Source: Pedobacter cryoconitis (GTDB taxonomy: Bacteria > Bacteroidota > Bacteroidia > Sphingobacteriales > Sphingobacteriaceae). From it: a DNA stretch of 64,000 nt. A program made the translations under genes and the position numbers. Shown one piece after another: positions 1-8,088 of this stretch; position 1 is the stretch's first letter, and each line of letters opens with the position of its first letter. Location: assembly GCF_014200605.1 (NCBI RefSeq), contig NZ_JACHCE010000005.1:1-64000 (forward strand). The letters run 5' to 3'. Under the pieces are notes generated by a model. That model was not told the DNA's origin. It saw nothing but the letters and a program-made list of their open reading frames with translations, and did not search any database.

Positions 1-559
1 ATCAAAGTAATCAGGGCGTTGAATAATGATAAATTGAACTATAAAATCAGGAAGTAATTAGCTTATTAAAGAATCGTAACCATCTGCTTTGAACTAAGAC
101 AATATCAAATCCAAAACTTGAAATTTAATCCCTAATACAAAAGTTTATGACTTGATCCGTATTACCACTGAACCTCAATTTGTTTGAACATTATAAGCGG
201 GTATTCTTTGAACCAAATTATTGCATTTTTATTTGTCTCGAACCGCACAACACAAATTCCTCTGTACTTTTATATACATGTTTTGGACAGACCTTTTTAT
301 GCCAGATTTATTGATCAGATACTCATTATCAAAAACTAAAAATGATGTTTGAATAATAAAATGAGTTCTTGATAAATTGCAGAAGATCATGGTCTAAGTC
401 TATTTATTACCAGGTGTATTTTATAAGTTGTGTAGACTACATGTGTCGCAAATATCTGCTATGTCACAATCCAGGATCTCCATTTAAGCTGGACTACGCT
501 GAAAATCTTTTATTACATTTGAACCTAAATGCTTGTATATTTAAAAAGAACAGTCAAAT
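1..559. other. intergenic stretch, no gene supported
   Basis: This is AT-rich sequence at the left edge of the window. The only open frame of any length (369-563) begins with TTG, is rich in Cys, Tyr and His, and has no family resemblance or ribosome binding site, so I do not call it. No tRNA-like fold, repeat array or convincing terminator was seen. It probably holds the promoter of the glycosyltransferase that follows and the 3' flank of a gene outside the window. Confidence 0.5.
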
Positions 560-2104
560 ATGAGCGCTCTTGATTTGAAAATTACATTAAAAAAATCCGT
601 CTTCCTTGGTTTATTTATTGTTCTAAAGATTGTTTTAAGTTATGCGCTCGTTAACGGTGCTTATGATTTCCACCGGGATGAATTTCTATATCTGGATCAA
701 GCCAAGCATATGGCAGCTGGTTTCACTTCCGTTCCCCCATTAATCTCTGTATTTTCCTGGTTAATCAAATTGTTGGGTGGTGGATTTTACCTTGTGCGAT
801 TTTTTCCCGCGTTTATTGGTGCACTTACCATTGTTTATTGTTGGAAGATTGTAGGCGCAATAAAAGGGAATCTTTTGGCTCAATGCCTGGCTTGCACCGC
901 TATGATCTGCTCGATTTATTTAAGGTTGAACACGCTTTATCAACCAAACTCGTTCGATGTTTTGGCATGGACAGCAGCTTTCTATTACCTGATCCGGTAT
1001 TTTGATCATGAGCAAGAAAAATATTTGTACCTTTTTGCCACCGCTATTGCAATCGGATTTTTGAACAAATACAACATTTTGTTCCTGGTTATTGGATTGT
1101 TTCCTGCAATTTTGATCGGGAAAGAACGAAAAATCCTTGCATCTAAACATTTATATTTTGCAATTCTACTTGCACTGTTAATTGCGCTTCCCAATATCCT
1201 ATGGCAAATTAACCGTGGCTTTCCAGTAATGCACCACATGAAGCTACTACAAAGAACACAGTTAGTAAACGTGGGTTTAATCCCCTTTTTATTCAGCCAG
1301 CTTTTGTTTTTCGCCAATTCTATTTTTTTCCTCCTCGCCGGTATTTGTACATTGATCTTTTATAAACCCTTTGCAAAATACCGTTGGATCATATTCACTT
1401 ATTTATTTACGATGTTGGTGTTTATCTATTTGCATGGAAAGGACTATTACACTTTGGGGCTTTACCCTGTTCTGCTTTGTTTCGGTGCAGTCTATTTTGG
1501 GCAGGTCTTATCAAAATACGTTGCTGTATGGGGCTCTGTTTTGATTTTTATGCTAGTGTCGTTTATATACGTGCTACCGTTGCTCATGCCAGTATATTCT
1601 CCAATGCAGATCATTAAACATAGAAAGCGGTTTGAACGCTTTGGATTACTTCGATGGGAAGATGGCAAAAACCATGCATTGCCGCAAGATTATGCGGATA
1701 TGCAGGGGTGGAAGGAAATTGCTCATTTGGCTGATATTGCATACAGCCGGGTTCAGAATAAAAGCACTCTTTTGGTACGCGCAGATAATTATGGTCAGGC
1801 AGGTGCGATAAATTACTATTCAAAGTTTCATGATATTCGGGCTGTTGCCTATAGTGATGATTATCTACATTGGTTCCGCATGGAAAAACCAATCCAGGCT
1901 ATGATCATGCTCACCGGGGCAATGGATGAAGATCCACAGCGTAAAAGGGAAAGGCCATTCTTTAAAAAGATTACTAAAATTGGGGAAGTTAAAAGCCCGT
2001 ATTCGCGAGAATCCGGAGCAAGTGTATTTTTACTGGAAGGCGCAAATATAAATGTGACCAGTATCATTGAATCAGAAATCATAGAAAAGCAGAAATGGCA
2101 ATAA
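560..2104 (+). CDS. GT39-type membrane glycosyltransferase
   Basis: This is a 514-residue polytopic membrane protein of the ArnT/PMT-like GT-C fold (glycosyltransferase family 39). Such enzymes move a sugar from a polyprenyl-phosphate donor to a lipid or protein acceptor on the outer face of the inner membrane. The first periplasmic loop carries the acidic pair seen in the family (FHRDE, Asp40 and Glu41). About nine to ten hydrophobic segments fill residues 12-345, followed by a soluble C-terminal region (about 360-514) rich in charged and aromatic residues. The acceptor cannot be told from sequence. The gene stands alone: its 3' end overlaps a decayed AraC fragment, and there is no nearby lipid A or glycan cluster to name the substrate. 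Confidence 0.85.
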   Translation: MSALDLKITLKKSVFLGLFIVLKIVLSYALVNGAYDFHRDEFLYLDQAKHMAAGFTSVPPLISVFSWLIKLLGGGFYLVRFFPAFIGALTIVYCWKIVGAIKGNLLAQCLACTAMICSIYLRLNTLYQPNSFDVLAWTAAFYYLIRYFDHEQEKYLYLFATAIAIGFLNKYNILFLVIGLFPAILIGKERKILASKHLYFAILLALLIALPNILWQINRGFPVMHHMKLLQRTQLVNVGLIPFLFSQLLFFANSIFFLLAGICTLIFYKPFAKYRWIIFTYLFTMLVFIYLHGKDYYTLGLYPVLLCFGAVYFGQVLSKYVAVWGSVLIFMLVSFIYVLPLLMPVYSPMQIIKHRKRFERFGLLRWEDGKNHALPQDYADMQGWKEIAHLADIAYSRVQNKSTLLVRADNYGQAGAINYYSKFHDIRAVAYSDDYLHWFRMEKPIQAMIMLTGAMDEDPQRKRERPFFKKITKIGEVKSPYSRESGASVFLLEGANINVTSIIESEIIEKQKWQ

Positions 2105-2369
2105 CCGAAGTACCCTGTACAATTGGATTTAAAAAATTAGAAACTGCCAGCTTTATAAAACTTAGATCGCATTATAAACTGAAAACTATAGAAGCGCATT
2201 ACCTTCAGCCTTATAAACTCCAGGAATTAGCTCATATTTCAGACTATTCTTTTCTACTCAATTAACGGTTGCAAATGTGTGTTATGAGAATGTTTCTCAT
2301 TTCTCCCGCTTATATAAAAGTCATTTTGGATACAGTCCGGGCGAAACTAAAAAGCATCAGATGAGCTAA
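2095..2369 (+). pseudogene. AraC-family regulator remnant, frameshifted
   Basis: Two frames together rebuild the C-terminal helix-turn-helix of an AraC protein. Frame one (2095-2265) contains IEAHYLQPYKLQELAHIS, matching the first HTH. After a frameshift near 2265, the second frame (about 2266-2369) gives VANVCYENVSHFSRLYKSHF and then GYSPGETKK, the classic second HTH and C-terminal signature. No ligand-binding half remains. It abuts the preceding glycosyltransferase stop codon, so I read it as a decayed, truncated gene. A single-base sequencing error could explain the frameshift but not the missing N-terminus. Confidence 0.75.
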
Positions 2370-2403
2370 AAGTGATCATCAATTTTCACGTCACCGGGGT
2401 TCC

Positions 2404-2434
2404 TTTGTAGGGAACCTATTATATATTAACTTTG
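2404..2434 (+). promoter_or_regulatory. Bacteroidota promoter of the GlxA-like regulator
   Basis: TTTG at 2404-2407, a 19-bp spacer and TAACTTTG at 2427-2434 fit the phylum's -33/-7 consensus (TTTG, N19, TAnnTTTG). The -7 box ends only 4 nt before the ATG at 2439, so the mRNA would be leaderless or nearly so, unless translation starts further in. Confidence 0.6.
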
Positions 2435-2438
2435 AAAA

Positions 2439-3356
2439 ATGAACTCCAGTCGTGTTATATTTTTCATATTTAATAACGTTCACCTTTTGGATCTGGCTGG
2501 TGCAGTAACCGTTTTTTATGAGTCCGGATGCTGCGGAAAAAAATACAACATACATTATGTTTCTCCATATGACAATCCGGGAACCTCATCTGGTCTTGGA
2601 TTTTCAAATGTTGAGCCACTCAGTTCGGTCACAGTTACTGTAGATGATATTGTCATTGTTGCCGGAATGGAAATTGAAAAATGGAACAGGGCGGATGATC
2701 ACCTCTGGATACCCTGGTTACAGTCTGCTGCTGCAACTGGTGCCACGATAGCTTCAATTTGTACGGCAGCCTTTGCTCTTGCCGCTGCAGGACTCTTAAA
2801 TGGGCACAATTGCACTACGCATTGGGCATGGACTACAGCTTTACAACAAAAATATCCCCTGCTTAAAGTGATAGAGAACAAACTATTTGTGCAAAGTGGC
2901 AGGATCTTTACCAGCGCGGGAATTGCTACGGGTATTGATCTGGCACTTTACCTTGTTGAAGAGCAGCACGGAGCGGCTTTTGCATGTCTTGTAGCAAAAG
3001 ATATGGTCGTTTACATACGCAGAGATGGAACTGAAGCACAAAATAGCATTTATCTGCAAAACAGGCAGCATATTAACCATCATGTACATCAGATACAGGA
3101 TTATATTACTAAGCATTTACATCATAAAATAACAATAGCAGAATTGGCTGAATTAGTCTTTATCAGTCCGCGTAATCTTACACGGTTGTTCAAATCTGCC
3201 ACAGGAACCACTATTGGGCAATATATTCAATCGCTAAGACAGGAAAAAGCAAAGTATCTGCTTAAAACCAGGCAGAAGATAGCCTGGGTAGCGAAAGAAT
3301 GCGGTTATAACACCACTGCTCAACTGAGAAAGTTAGTTAAAGAAGCAAAAGACTAA
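2439..3356 (+). CDS. GlxA-family transcriptional regulator (DJ-1/PfpI plus AraC HTH)
   Basis: The protein has 305 residues in two parts. Residues 4-175 form a DJ-1/PfpI (class I glutamine amidotransferase-like) domain, with Cys108 at the nucleophile elbow (ASICTAAFALAAAG). Residues 215-303 form a double AraC helix-turn-helix with the LAELVFISPRNLTRLFK signature. Members of this family (for example FtrA, CdhR and ArgR-type GlxA proteins) bind metabolites through the first half and activate catabolic operons through the second. A promoter sits directly upstream. The next gene is a stand-alone DJ-1 domain protein of the same superfamily, so that gene is a plausible target. Its ligand is unknown. 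Confidence 0.9.
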   Translation: MNSSRVIFFIFNNVHLLDLAGAVTVFYESGCCGKKYNIHYVSPYDNPGTSSGLGFSNVEPLSSVTVTVDDIVIVAGMEIEKWNRADDHLWIPWLQSAAATGATIASICTAAFALAAAGLLNGHNCTTHWAWTTALQQKYPLLKVIENKLFVQSGRIFTSAGIATGIDLALYLVEEQHGAAFACLVAKDMVVYIRRDGTEAQNSIYLQNRQHINHHVHQIQDYITKHLHHKITIAELAELVFISPRNLTRLFKSATGTTIGQYIQSLRQEKAKYLLKTRQKIAWVAKECGYNTTAQLRKLVKEAKD

Positions 3357-3449
3357 CCTATTGTCTTAGATAGAATGGCCGGATTGTTACTATGGCTGTC
3401 CTGATTTATTAGAGGTATTCAATTAATTTTGGATTCAAATAAGACGTTT

Positions 3450-4214
3450 ATGAAACAGCTATTACTCTTAATATTTTTTATTCCATGCTTTGCATTTGCG
3501 CAGGTCTATGCAAGCACTTATGTATGTCCGCCTTGCAATCATCCATGTGATTCCACTGTTTATCAGCAACCCGGTGTTTGTGCGCATTGCGGGATGACAT
3601 TAACCGGGAAAAATGAACGCGTATCAAAGGATCAAAAAATAACAGTTTGCTTTTACTTATATGATGGGGTAGAGGTACTTGATTTTGCAGGGCCAATGGA
3701 AGTCTTTTCCTATGCAGGATTCAAAATTATCACTGTCGCAAAAACTAAAGCTCCTCTTTTGTCACAGGGAATTTTAAAGATCATTCCGGATTACAGTATT
3801 AAAGACGCACCGCAAACAGATATTTTTGCAGTATTTGGTGGTTCAGATGAAGTGGCAGCAGATGATCCTGAAGTTATTTCCTGGATAAAATCCCGGGATA
3901 GCGCTACTAAAAGCTATTTTTCTGTCTGTACAGGGGCATTTATTCTTGGGAAAGCCGGTCTGCTTGATCAGCTTACAGTTACCACTTTTCATAAAAGCAT
4001 AACAAATCTTCAAAAGGCTGTACCGAAAGCTAAAGTGCTTCAAAATGTCCGTTATGTTGATAATGGCAGAGTAATCACCACAGCAGGGATATCGGCTGGT
4101 ATAGACGGTGCTTTGCATTTAGTTTCAAAATTGAGAGGTAAAGAAGTGGCTGAGGCAGTTGCAAAACAAATGGAATATGATAAATATGTGCCTGAACAAG
4201 GTCTGAATCTATAA
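3450..4214 (+). CDS. secreted DJ-1/PfpI protein with N-terminal metal-binding domain
   Basis: The protein has 254 residues. The ATG at 3450 was chosen over an in-frame TTG at 3429 because it places a signal peptide at the very N-terminus (about residues 1-18, cleaved near FAQ). Residues 22-52 carry two CxxC pairs and an HxxC in the pattern of the 'heavy-metal-binding domain' seen on Bacteroidota copper proteins (YVCPPCNHPC, then VCAHCGM). Residues 62-245 are a DJ-1/PfpI fold with the nucleophile-elbow Cys160 (SVCTGAF). It is probably periplasmic. It could be a metal- or stress-linked hydrolase or glyoxalase-like protein; the substrate is unknown. The preceding gene, a regulator with the same fold, suggests a functional pair. 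Confidence 0.8.
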   Translation: MKQLLLLIFFIPCFAFAQVYASTYVCPPCNHPCDSTVYQQPGVCAHCGMTLTGKNERVSKDQKITVCFYLYDGVEVLDFAGPMEVFSYAGFKIITVAKTKAPLLSQGILKIIPDYSIKDAPQTDIFAVFGGSDEVAADDPEVISWIKSRDSATKSYFSVCTGAFILGKAGLLDQLTVTTFHKSITNLQKAVPKAKVLQNVRYVDNGRVITTAGISAGIDGALHLVSKLRGKEVAEAVAKQMEYDKYVPEQGLNL

Positions 4215-4227
4215 CAGTGCCTGTATG

Positions 4228-5382
4228 TTATAAACCCTTGTTTAATAATTTCCTTACTCTTTTAACCATGAGATGGGTTAATGGCAATGCAATATAATCC
4301 GTCGGTTTTTTCCATGACGAGAACTTTGCAATAACGATATTATTAGTCCGGTCAACAAATAGATTTTGGCCATAAATGCCCATAGCAAACATGAGCCTGG
4401 GTTTATCATTCATCAGATACCAGCCACTGCGATAATTCATGTTTTTACTGATTGGGGCAAATGCTTTACCCCACTGGCCTTTCTCCCAGGCATTAGAATC
4501 ACCATTGTTTGTAATATCCTCTATTACAGAAAGCGGTATGATTTGCTTTGAATGACGGACGCCACCGTCTGCAATAAGCTGACCAATAAGTGCAAAATCA
4601 CGTGCAGTTGTACAAAGGCCTCCTGTGCACCTGGGGAACCCGTCTATATCCACAGTTAGGCAGGCATCTTTTTCAGCTCCCATTGGCTTCCAGAGTAAGT
4701 CACTCAATAATGAGTTAAAAGTTTTTCCGGTAGCACTTTCCATAGCCCAGCCTAAAAGATCGGTGTTTGCGGAGACATAACTGAAATATCCATGATTGGA
4801 TTTCCCGGAATGCTTCAAACTGGTGTAGAATTCATGAAGGTTTCCGGGTTTATATCCTTCTGGCACCGGCTCCCAATTAGTTGATATATCATAGTGCTTT
4901 TGCTGATCTTCATCAAATTCAACTCCTGATTGCATGTCTAGCAATTGTCGCAGGGTTATATCCTGGTAAACAGTTCCACTGGTTTGTGGAATATATGAAG
5001 ATACAGAAATACTCAGGTCAATATCTCCCTGATATTCCAGGATGCCCGCAATAAGCCCAACCACAGCTTTGGTAGCAGACATTAATATATGACGCGTATG
5101 TTCATTGTTCCCATTTTTATAAGATTCATATACAATTTTTCCCTCATGAAGAATAACAATAGCATCAGTTGCTGTTGCCTTTAAGAGTAATTTAAGTATA
5201 ATTCCTTTAATAGATTTTGAAGCTTTTTTTAAGAAATTAATCTGATGTATATCGTTTTCAATAGCTATTGTTGGTATCAGCTGATGAACGTGATGAAAAG
5301 CCCACCGACTAAAAGGAGAGATCTTCCAGTTAGCGATGTTAGCAAGGTTTTCATCGTTTGCAGTTTGAAAATTCTTTGACAT
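4228..5382 (-). CDS. serine hydrolase, beta-lactamase class C/NylB-like
   Basis: The protein has 384 residues in the beta-lactamase/transpeptidase-like fold. The Ser-x-x-Lys nucleophile motif is clear at Ser102-Lys105 (SATKAVVGL). The second catalytic motif, around Tyr202 (YVSANTDLLGW), resembles 6-aminohexanoate-dimer hydrolase (NylB) and related esterases more than true AmpC enzymes. The family hydrolyses esters or amides; antibiotic resistance is unlikely from sequence alone. There is no clear signal peptide, so it is probably cytoplasmic. A Crp/Fnr-type regulator lies 66 bp upstream on the same strand and could form a unit with it. The substrate is unknown. Confidence 0.85.
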   Translation of the reverse strand: MSKNFQTANDENLANIANWKISPFSRWAFHHVHQLIPTIAIENDIHQINFLKKASKSIKGIILKLLLKATATDAIVILHEGKIVYESYKNGNNEHTRHILMSATKAVVGLIAGILEYQGDIDLSISVSSYIPQTSGTVYQDITLRQLLDMQSGVEFDEDQQKHYDISTNWEPVPEGYKPGNLHEFYTSLKHSGKSNHGYFSYVSANTDLLGWAMESATGKTFNSLLSDLLWKPMGAEKDACLTVDIDGFPRCTGGLCTTARDFALIGQLIADGGVRHSKQIIPLSVIEDITNNGDSNAWEKGQWGKAFAPISKNMNYRSGWYLMNDKPRLMFAMGIYGQNLFVDRTNNIVIAKFSSWKKPTDYIALPLTHLMVKRVRKLLNKGL

Positions 5383-5448
5383 TTTACCTGTTTTAACAGG
5401 TCAAAACTACAGCTGTTTGATTGTGTTTTTTTTGACAAATGGCAAAAA

Positions 5449-6018
5449 CTATTTGATATTTTTCCTTATCCGGCTCAAGGAAGATTGTTTAATACCCAGA
5501 TAAGATGCCAGTGTTGATAGTGGAATCCGATTGGCCAGACCGGGATAGATTTTTAAAAATTCCAGGTAACGTGTTTTTCCATCCTGAATAAGCATGTTAT
5601 TACTTATTCTTAATTTATTTGTCAGGGCGGTAGAAGTGACTTTAGACATAATTTCTTTCCAGCAAGCAATTGCTTCTTCAAGCTCAATCAAAGAATTTTT
5701 TGAAAAAACCAGTAATTTACAATCTGAAATTGCTTCAAAGCTAACTTCGGATGGTGTTGAATTCGTGAAACTGGAAACGTTTAATGCAAAATGATTCTCC
5801 GTAATAAATGCCCTTGTAATATCTTCTCCCTTGTCATTATACCAACAAACCCTCAAAATTCCTTCCAATACAAATCCTAGTTGTTTAGCTACTTTGCCAG
5901 CCTCTAAAAAACATTCCCCTTTTTTAATAACTTTCATTTGAGCTTTACTTTTGATCAACTCGATTTGCAGTTCATGGAGTACACTGTATTTTAATATGTA
6001 ATTTATAAGTTCTTTCAT
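5449..6018 (-). CDS. Crp/Fnr-family transcriptional regulator
   Basis: This is a 189-residue protein with an N-terminal cyclic-nucleotide-binding-like beta-roll (about residues 20-115; GECFLEAGKVAKQLGFVLEG is typical) and a C-terminal winged helix (about 150-189; LASYLGIKQSSLSRIRK). The pattern is that of the many Bacteroidota Crp/Fnr paralogues that bind no known nucleotide. No cluster-binding Cys set like FNR is seen. It lies just upstream of the serine hydrolase on the same strand, so it may control it or itself. The effector is unknown. Confidence 0.88.
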   Translation of the reverse strand: MKELINYILKYSVLHELQIELIKSKAQMKVIKKGECFLEAGKVAKQLGFVLEGILRVCWYNDKGEDITRAFITENHFALNVSSFTNSTPSEVSFEAISDCKLLVFSKNSLIELEEAIACWKEIMSKVTSTALTNKLRISNNMLIQDGKTRYLEFLKIYPGLANRIPLSTLASYLGIKQSSLSRIRKNIK

Positions 6019-6248
6019 ATTAGGTTATTATGATAAGGGCGATAACCCGTTATTTGGGGAAAATGTCTAAACATACACTATCATTATATCAGTTCAGGCA
6101 AAATTATTATAATCATTTTTAAGATTCAATTCTAATTCACTATCAGTTCGTGCTTATATTGAAACTTAAGCAGTATATGAGCCGTAGGGATAAACTATTT
6201 GAGCCATATAGACAAGTTAAATATATTTTGAAGTTTGATATTTATATC

Positions 6249-7220
6249 ATGAAAAACATCATAAAAATTCAGTTGGGTCAAAATGGTCCATTAGTTTCCA
6301 AACTTGGTTTAGGCTGTATGCGTATGTCCTCTGTCTGGGGTGGTTCTATACCTGATGAAAGAGAAAGTATCGCTACGATTCATGGAGCTCTGGATAGTGG
6401 TATTAATTTTTTGAACACCGGAGACTTTTACGGTGCTGGTCATAATGAAATGCTGATAGGGAAAGCCATTAAAGAAAGGCGTGACGATGCCTTCATCAGC
6501 GTGAAATTCGGCGCTATCTTTCATAACGGCAGGCCAGTAGGAATGGATCTGCGTCCCATCGCTATCAAAAATTTTATAAACTACTCTCTGACCCGTTTGG
6601 GTATTGAAACCATTGATCTCTATCAGCCATGCCGAATAGATAATAGTGTGCCGGTGGAAGAAATCATTGGAACGATTGCCGATCTGATTAAAGAAGGTAA
6701 AGTTCGTCACATTGGCGTATCGGAAATTACAGCTGACCAACTTCGTAAAGCTAACAGCATTCACCCTATAAGTGCGCTGGAGATCGGTTATTCGCTGGCC
6801 GACCGCCAAATAGAAAACGAACTGTTGCCAACAGCAAAAGAATTGGGTATTGCCATAGTGGCCTTCGCCAATACAGCCGAGGGCTTATTAACAGGGGAAA
6901 TGAAAGCGCCGCTTGCAGAAAAAGATTACCGTAACCATTTCTCTCGTTTTCAAGGCGAAAACCTGATTAATAACCTGGAAAAAGTAGAAGTCTTAAAGCA
7001 ACTGGCCAGCAATAAAGGTTGTACGCCAACGCAGGTAGCTATTGCCTGGGTAAAGGAGCAAGGAGCGCATATGATGTCATTAGTAAGCATGAGCCGCAGG
7101 TCTCGCTTGCCAGAAAACATTGCAGCAATGGATATTGTATTTACGACAGAAGAAATGAACACTTTAAATACTACATTTACAATAGGCGCTATAGCTGGCG
7201 GCACTTACTTACAACGCTAA
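6249..7220 (+). CDS. aldo/keto reductase
   Basis: This is a 323-residue NAD(P)H-dependent oxidoreductase with a TIM barrel. The start at 6249 (MKNIIKIQLG) is preferred to an in-frame ATG at 6150, because the extra 33 residues match nothing in the family. Catalytic residues by position are Asp59, Tyr61 (GDFYGAGHNE) and Lys86 (VKFGA). The usual catalytic-tetrad His in the DLYQ-x-H-R motif is replaced by Cys128 (DLYQPCRID). Some AKR subfamilies carry Ala or Ser here, so the enzyme may still act, with altered substrate preference. The stop codon directly precedes the ATG of an AraC regulator (no gap), so the two genes are cotranscribed. Confidence 0.9.
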   Translation: MKNIIKIQLGQNGPLVSKLGLGCMRMSSVWGGSIPDERESIATIHGALDSGINFLNTGDFYGAGHNEMLIGKAIKERRDDAFISVKFGAIFHNGRPVGMDLRPIAIKNFINYSLTRLGIETIDLYQPCRIDNSVPVEEIIGTIADLIKEGKVRHIGVSEITADQLRKANSIHPISALEIGYSLADRQIENELLPTAKELGIAIVAFANTAEGLLTGEMKAPLAEKDYRNHFSRFQGENLINNLEKVEVLKQLASNKGCTPTQVAIAWVKEQGAHMMSLVSMSRRSRLPENIAAMDIVFTTEEMNTLNTTFTIGAIAGGTYLQR

Positions 7221-8030
7221 ATGACAAGTCCTGCAGAAATCCTTCCCGGCGTGATCTTCTATTCTTACCTCTGTGCCGAGCGGAAAGAGAAAGTATGTTT
7301 ATGGAACCACCATACCTTAGTATTGCTGGTTTCAGGGCAATTTATATTAGAGACCTCTGTACAAAAGGTTTCGATGAACGGAGGTGAGATGCTGCTGATT
7401 GGCAAAAATCAGCTGGGTACGCTCACTAAAACACCACTACCAGGAGGAAATTATGAAACAATCGTCATATCTCTGCAGGAGGGCCTGTTACGTAAGATCG
7501 TATTAGAAGAAAAGCTCGAAGCAGACCGGAAATATATTGGTCCGCCAAATCTCTTAATTCCATCTAACGAATTCCTGCTGGGGTATTTTCAATCTATAAT
7601 TCCTTACGCGCGAAGCTCAGGAGCGACCATGACAGATGCCATGGGCATTCTGAAAGTGAAAGAAGGAGTTAAATTGCTGTTGCTTGCTCTGCCGGGACTT
7701 CGTAATTTTTTATTCGACTTTTCAGATCCTTATAAGATCGATTTAGAAAGGTTCATGCTCAGTAACTTTCATTTCAACATCCCCGTCGAAAAATTTGCGC
7801 AGCTGACTGGTCGCAGTCTGGCAGCTTTCAAACGTGATTTCCAAAAAACTTTTGGCTCACCACCGCGTCAGTGGCTGCAGGATAAGCGGCTCAAAGAAGC
7901 AAAATACCTTATCGAAACCAAACACCAAAAACCTTCGGCCATTTACCTTGATCTGGGTTTTGAAAGCCTGTCACACTTTTCGCGTTCCTTCAGGAAAAAA
8001 TTCGGTATGGCACCTACTGAACTTAATTAA
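7221..8030 (+). CDS. AraC-family transcriptional regulator
   Basis: The protein has 269 residues. The N-terminal half is a cupin-like sensor (residues 10-130, with a VSGQFILETS strand pattern). The C-terminal 100 residues are a double helix-turn-helix ending SLSHFSRSFRKKFGMAPTEL. The start codon follows the aldo/keto reductase stop without a gap, implying translational coupling and probable control of that reductase. The protein resembles the AraC gene at 23615-24397 in layout and in wording such as LTGRSLAAFKRDF versus LTGRSLSAFKRDF, so the two are paralogues. Confidence 0.92.
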   Translation: MTSPAEILPGVIFYSYLCAERKEKVCLWNHHTLVLLVSGQFILETSVQKVSMNGGEMLLIGKNQLGTLTKTPLPGGNYETIVISLQEGLLRKIVLEEKLEADRKYIGPPNLLIPSNEFLLGYFQSIIPYARSSGATMTDAMGILKVKEGVKLLLLALPGLRNFLFDFSDPYKIDLERFMLSNFHFNIPVEKFAQLTGRSLAAFKRDFQKTFGSPPRQWLQDKRLKEAKYLIETKHQKPSAIYLDLGFESLSHFSRSFRKKFGMAPTELN

Positions 8031-8034
8031 GGTC

Positions 8035-8064
8035 TTTCAATCCGGTGTCTTTCTCTTATCTTTG
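8035..8064 (+). promoter_or_regulatory. promoter of the ABC-F gene
   Basis: TTTC at 8035-8038, an 18-bp spacer and TATCTTTG at 8057-8064 fit the Bacteroidota -33/-7 pattern. The inferred transcription start near 8071 leaves a leader of about 18 nt before the GTG start at 8089. It lies just beyond the AraC stop codon, so the ABC-F gene is probably a separate transcript. Confidence 0.5.
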
Positions 8065-8088
8065 CGAACAATTCAATATTCTCATACT

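Noticed and set aside
369..563. 64-codon open frame before the glycosyltransferase
   Set aside because: It starts with TTG, has odd composition (Cys, Tyr and His-rich), no RBS and no family match. Chance AT-rich frame.
6309..6809. 166-codon minus-strand frame within the aldo/keto reductase
   Set aside because: It is antisense to a well-supported gene and its translation lacks any domain pattern.
7834..8088. N-terminal extension of the ABC-F frame
   Set aside because: It overlaps the AraC gene in another frame, and the ABC domain begins exactly at the GTG at 8089, with a promoter between.
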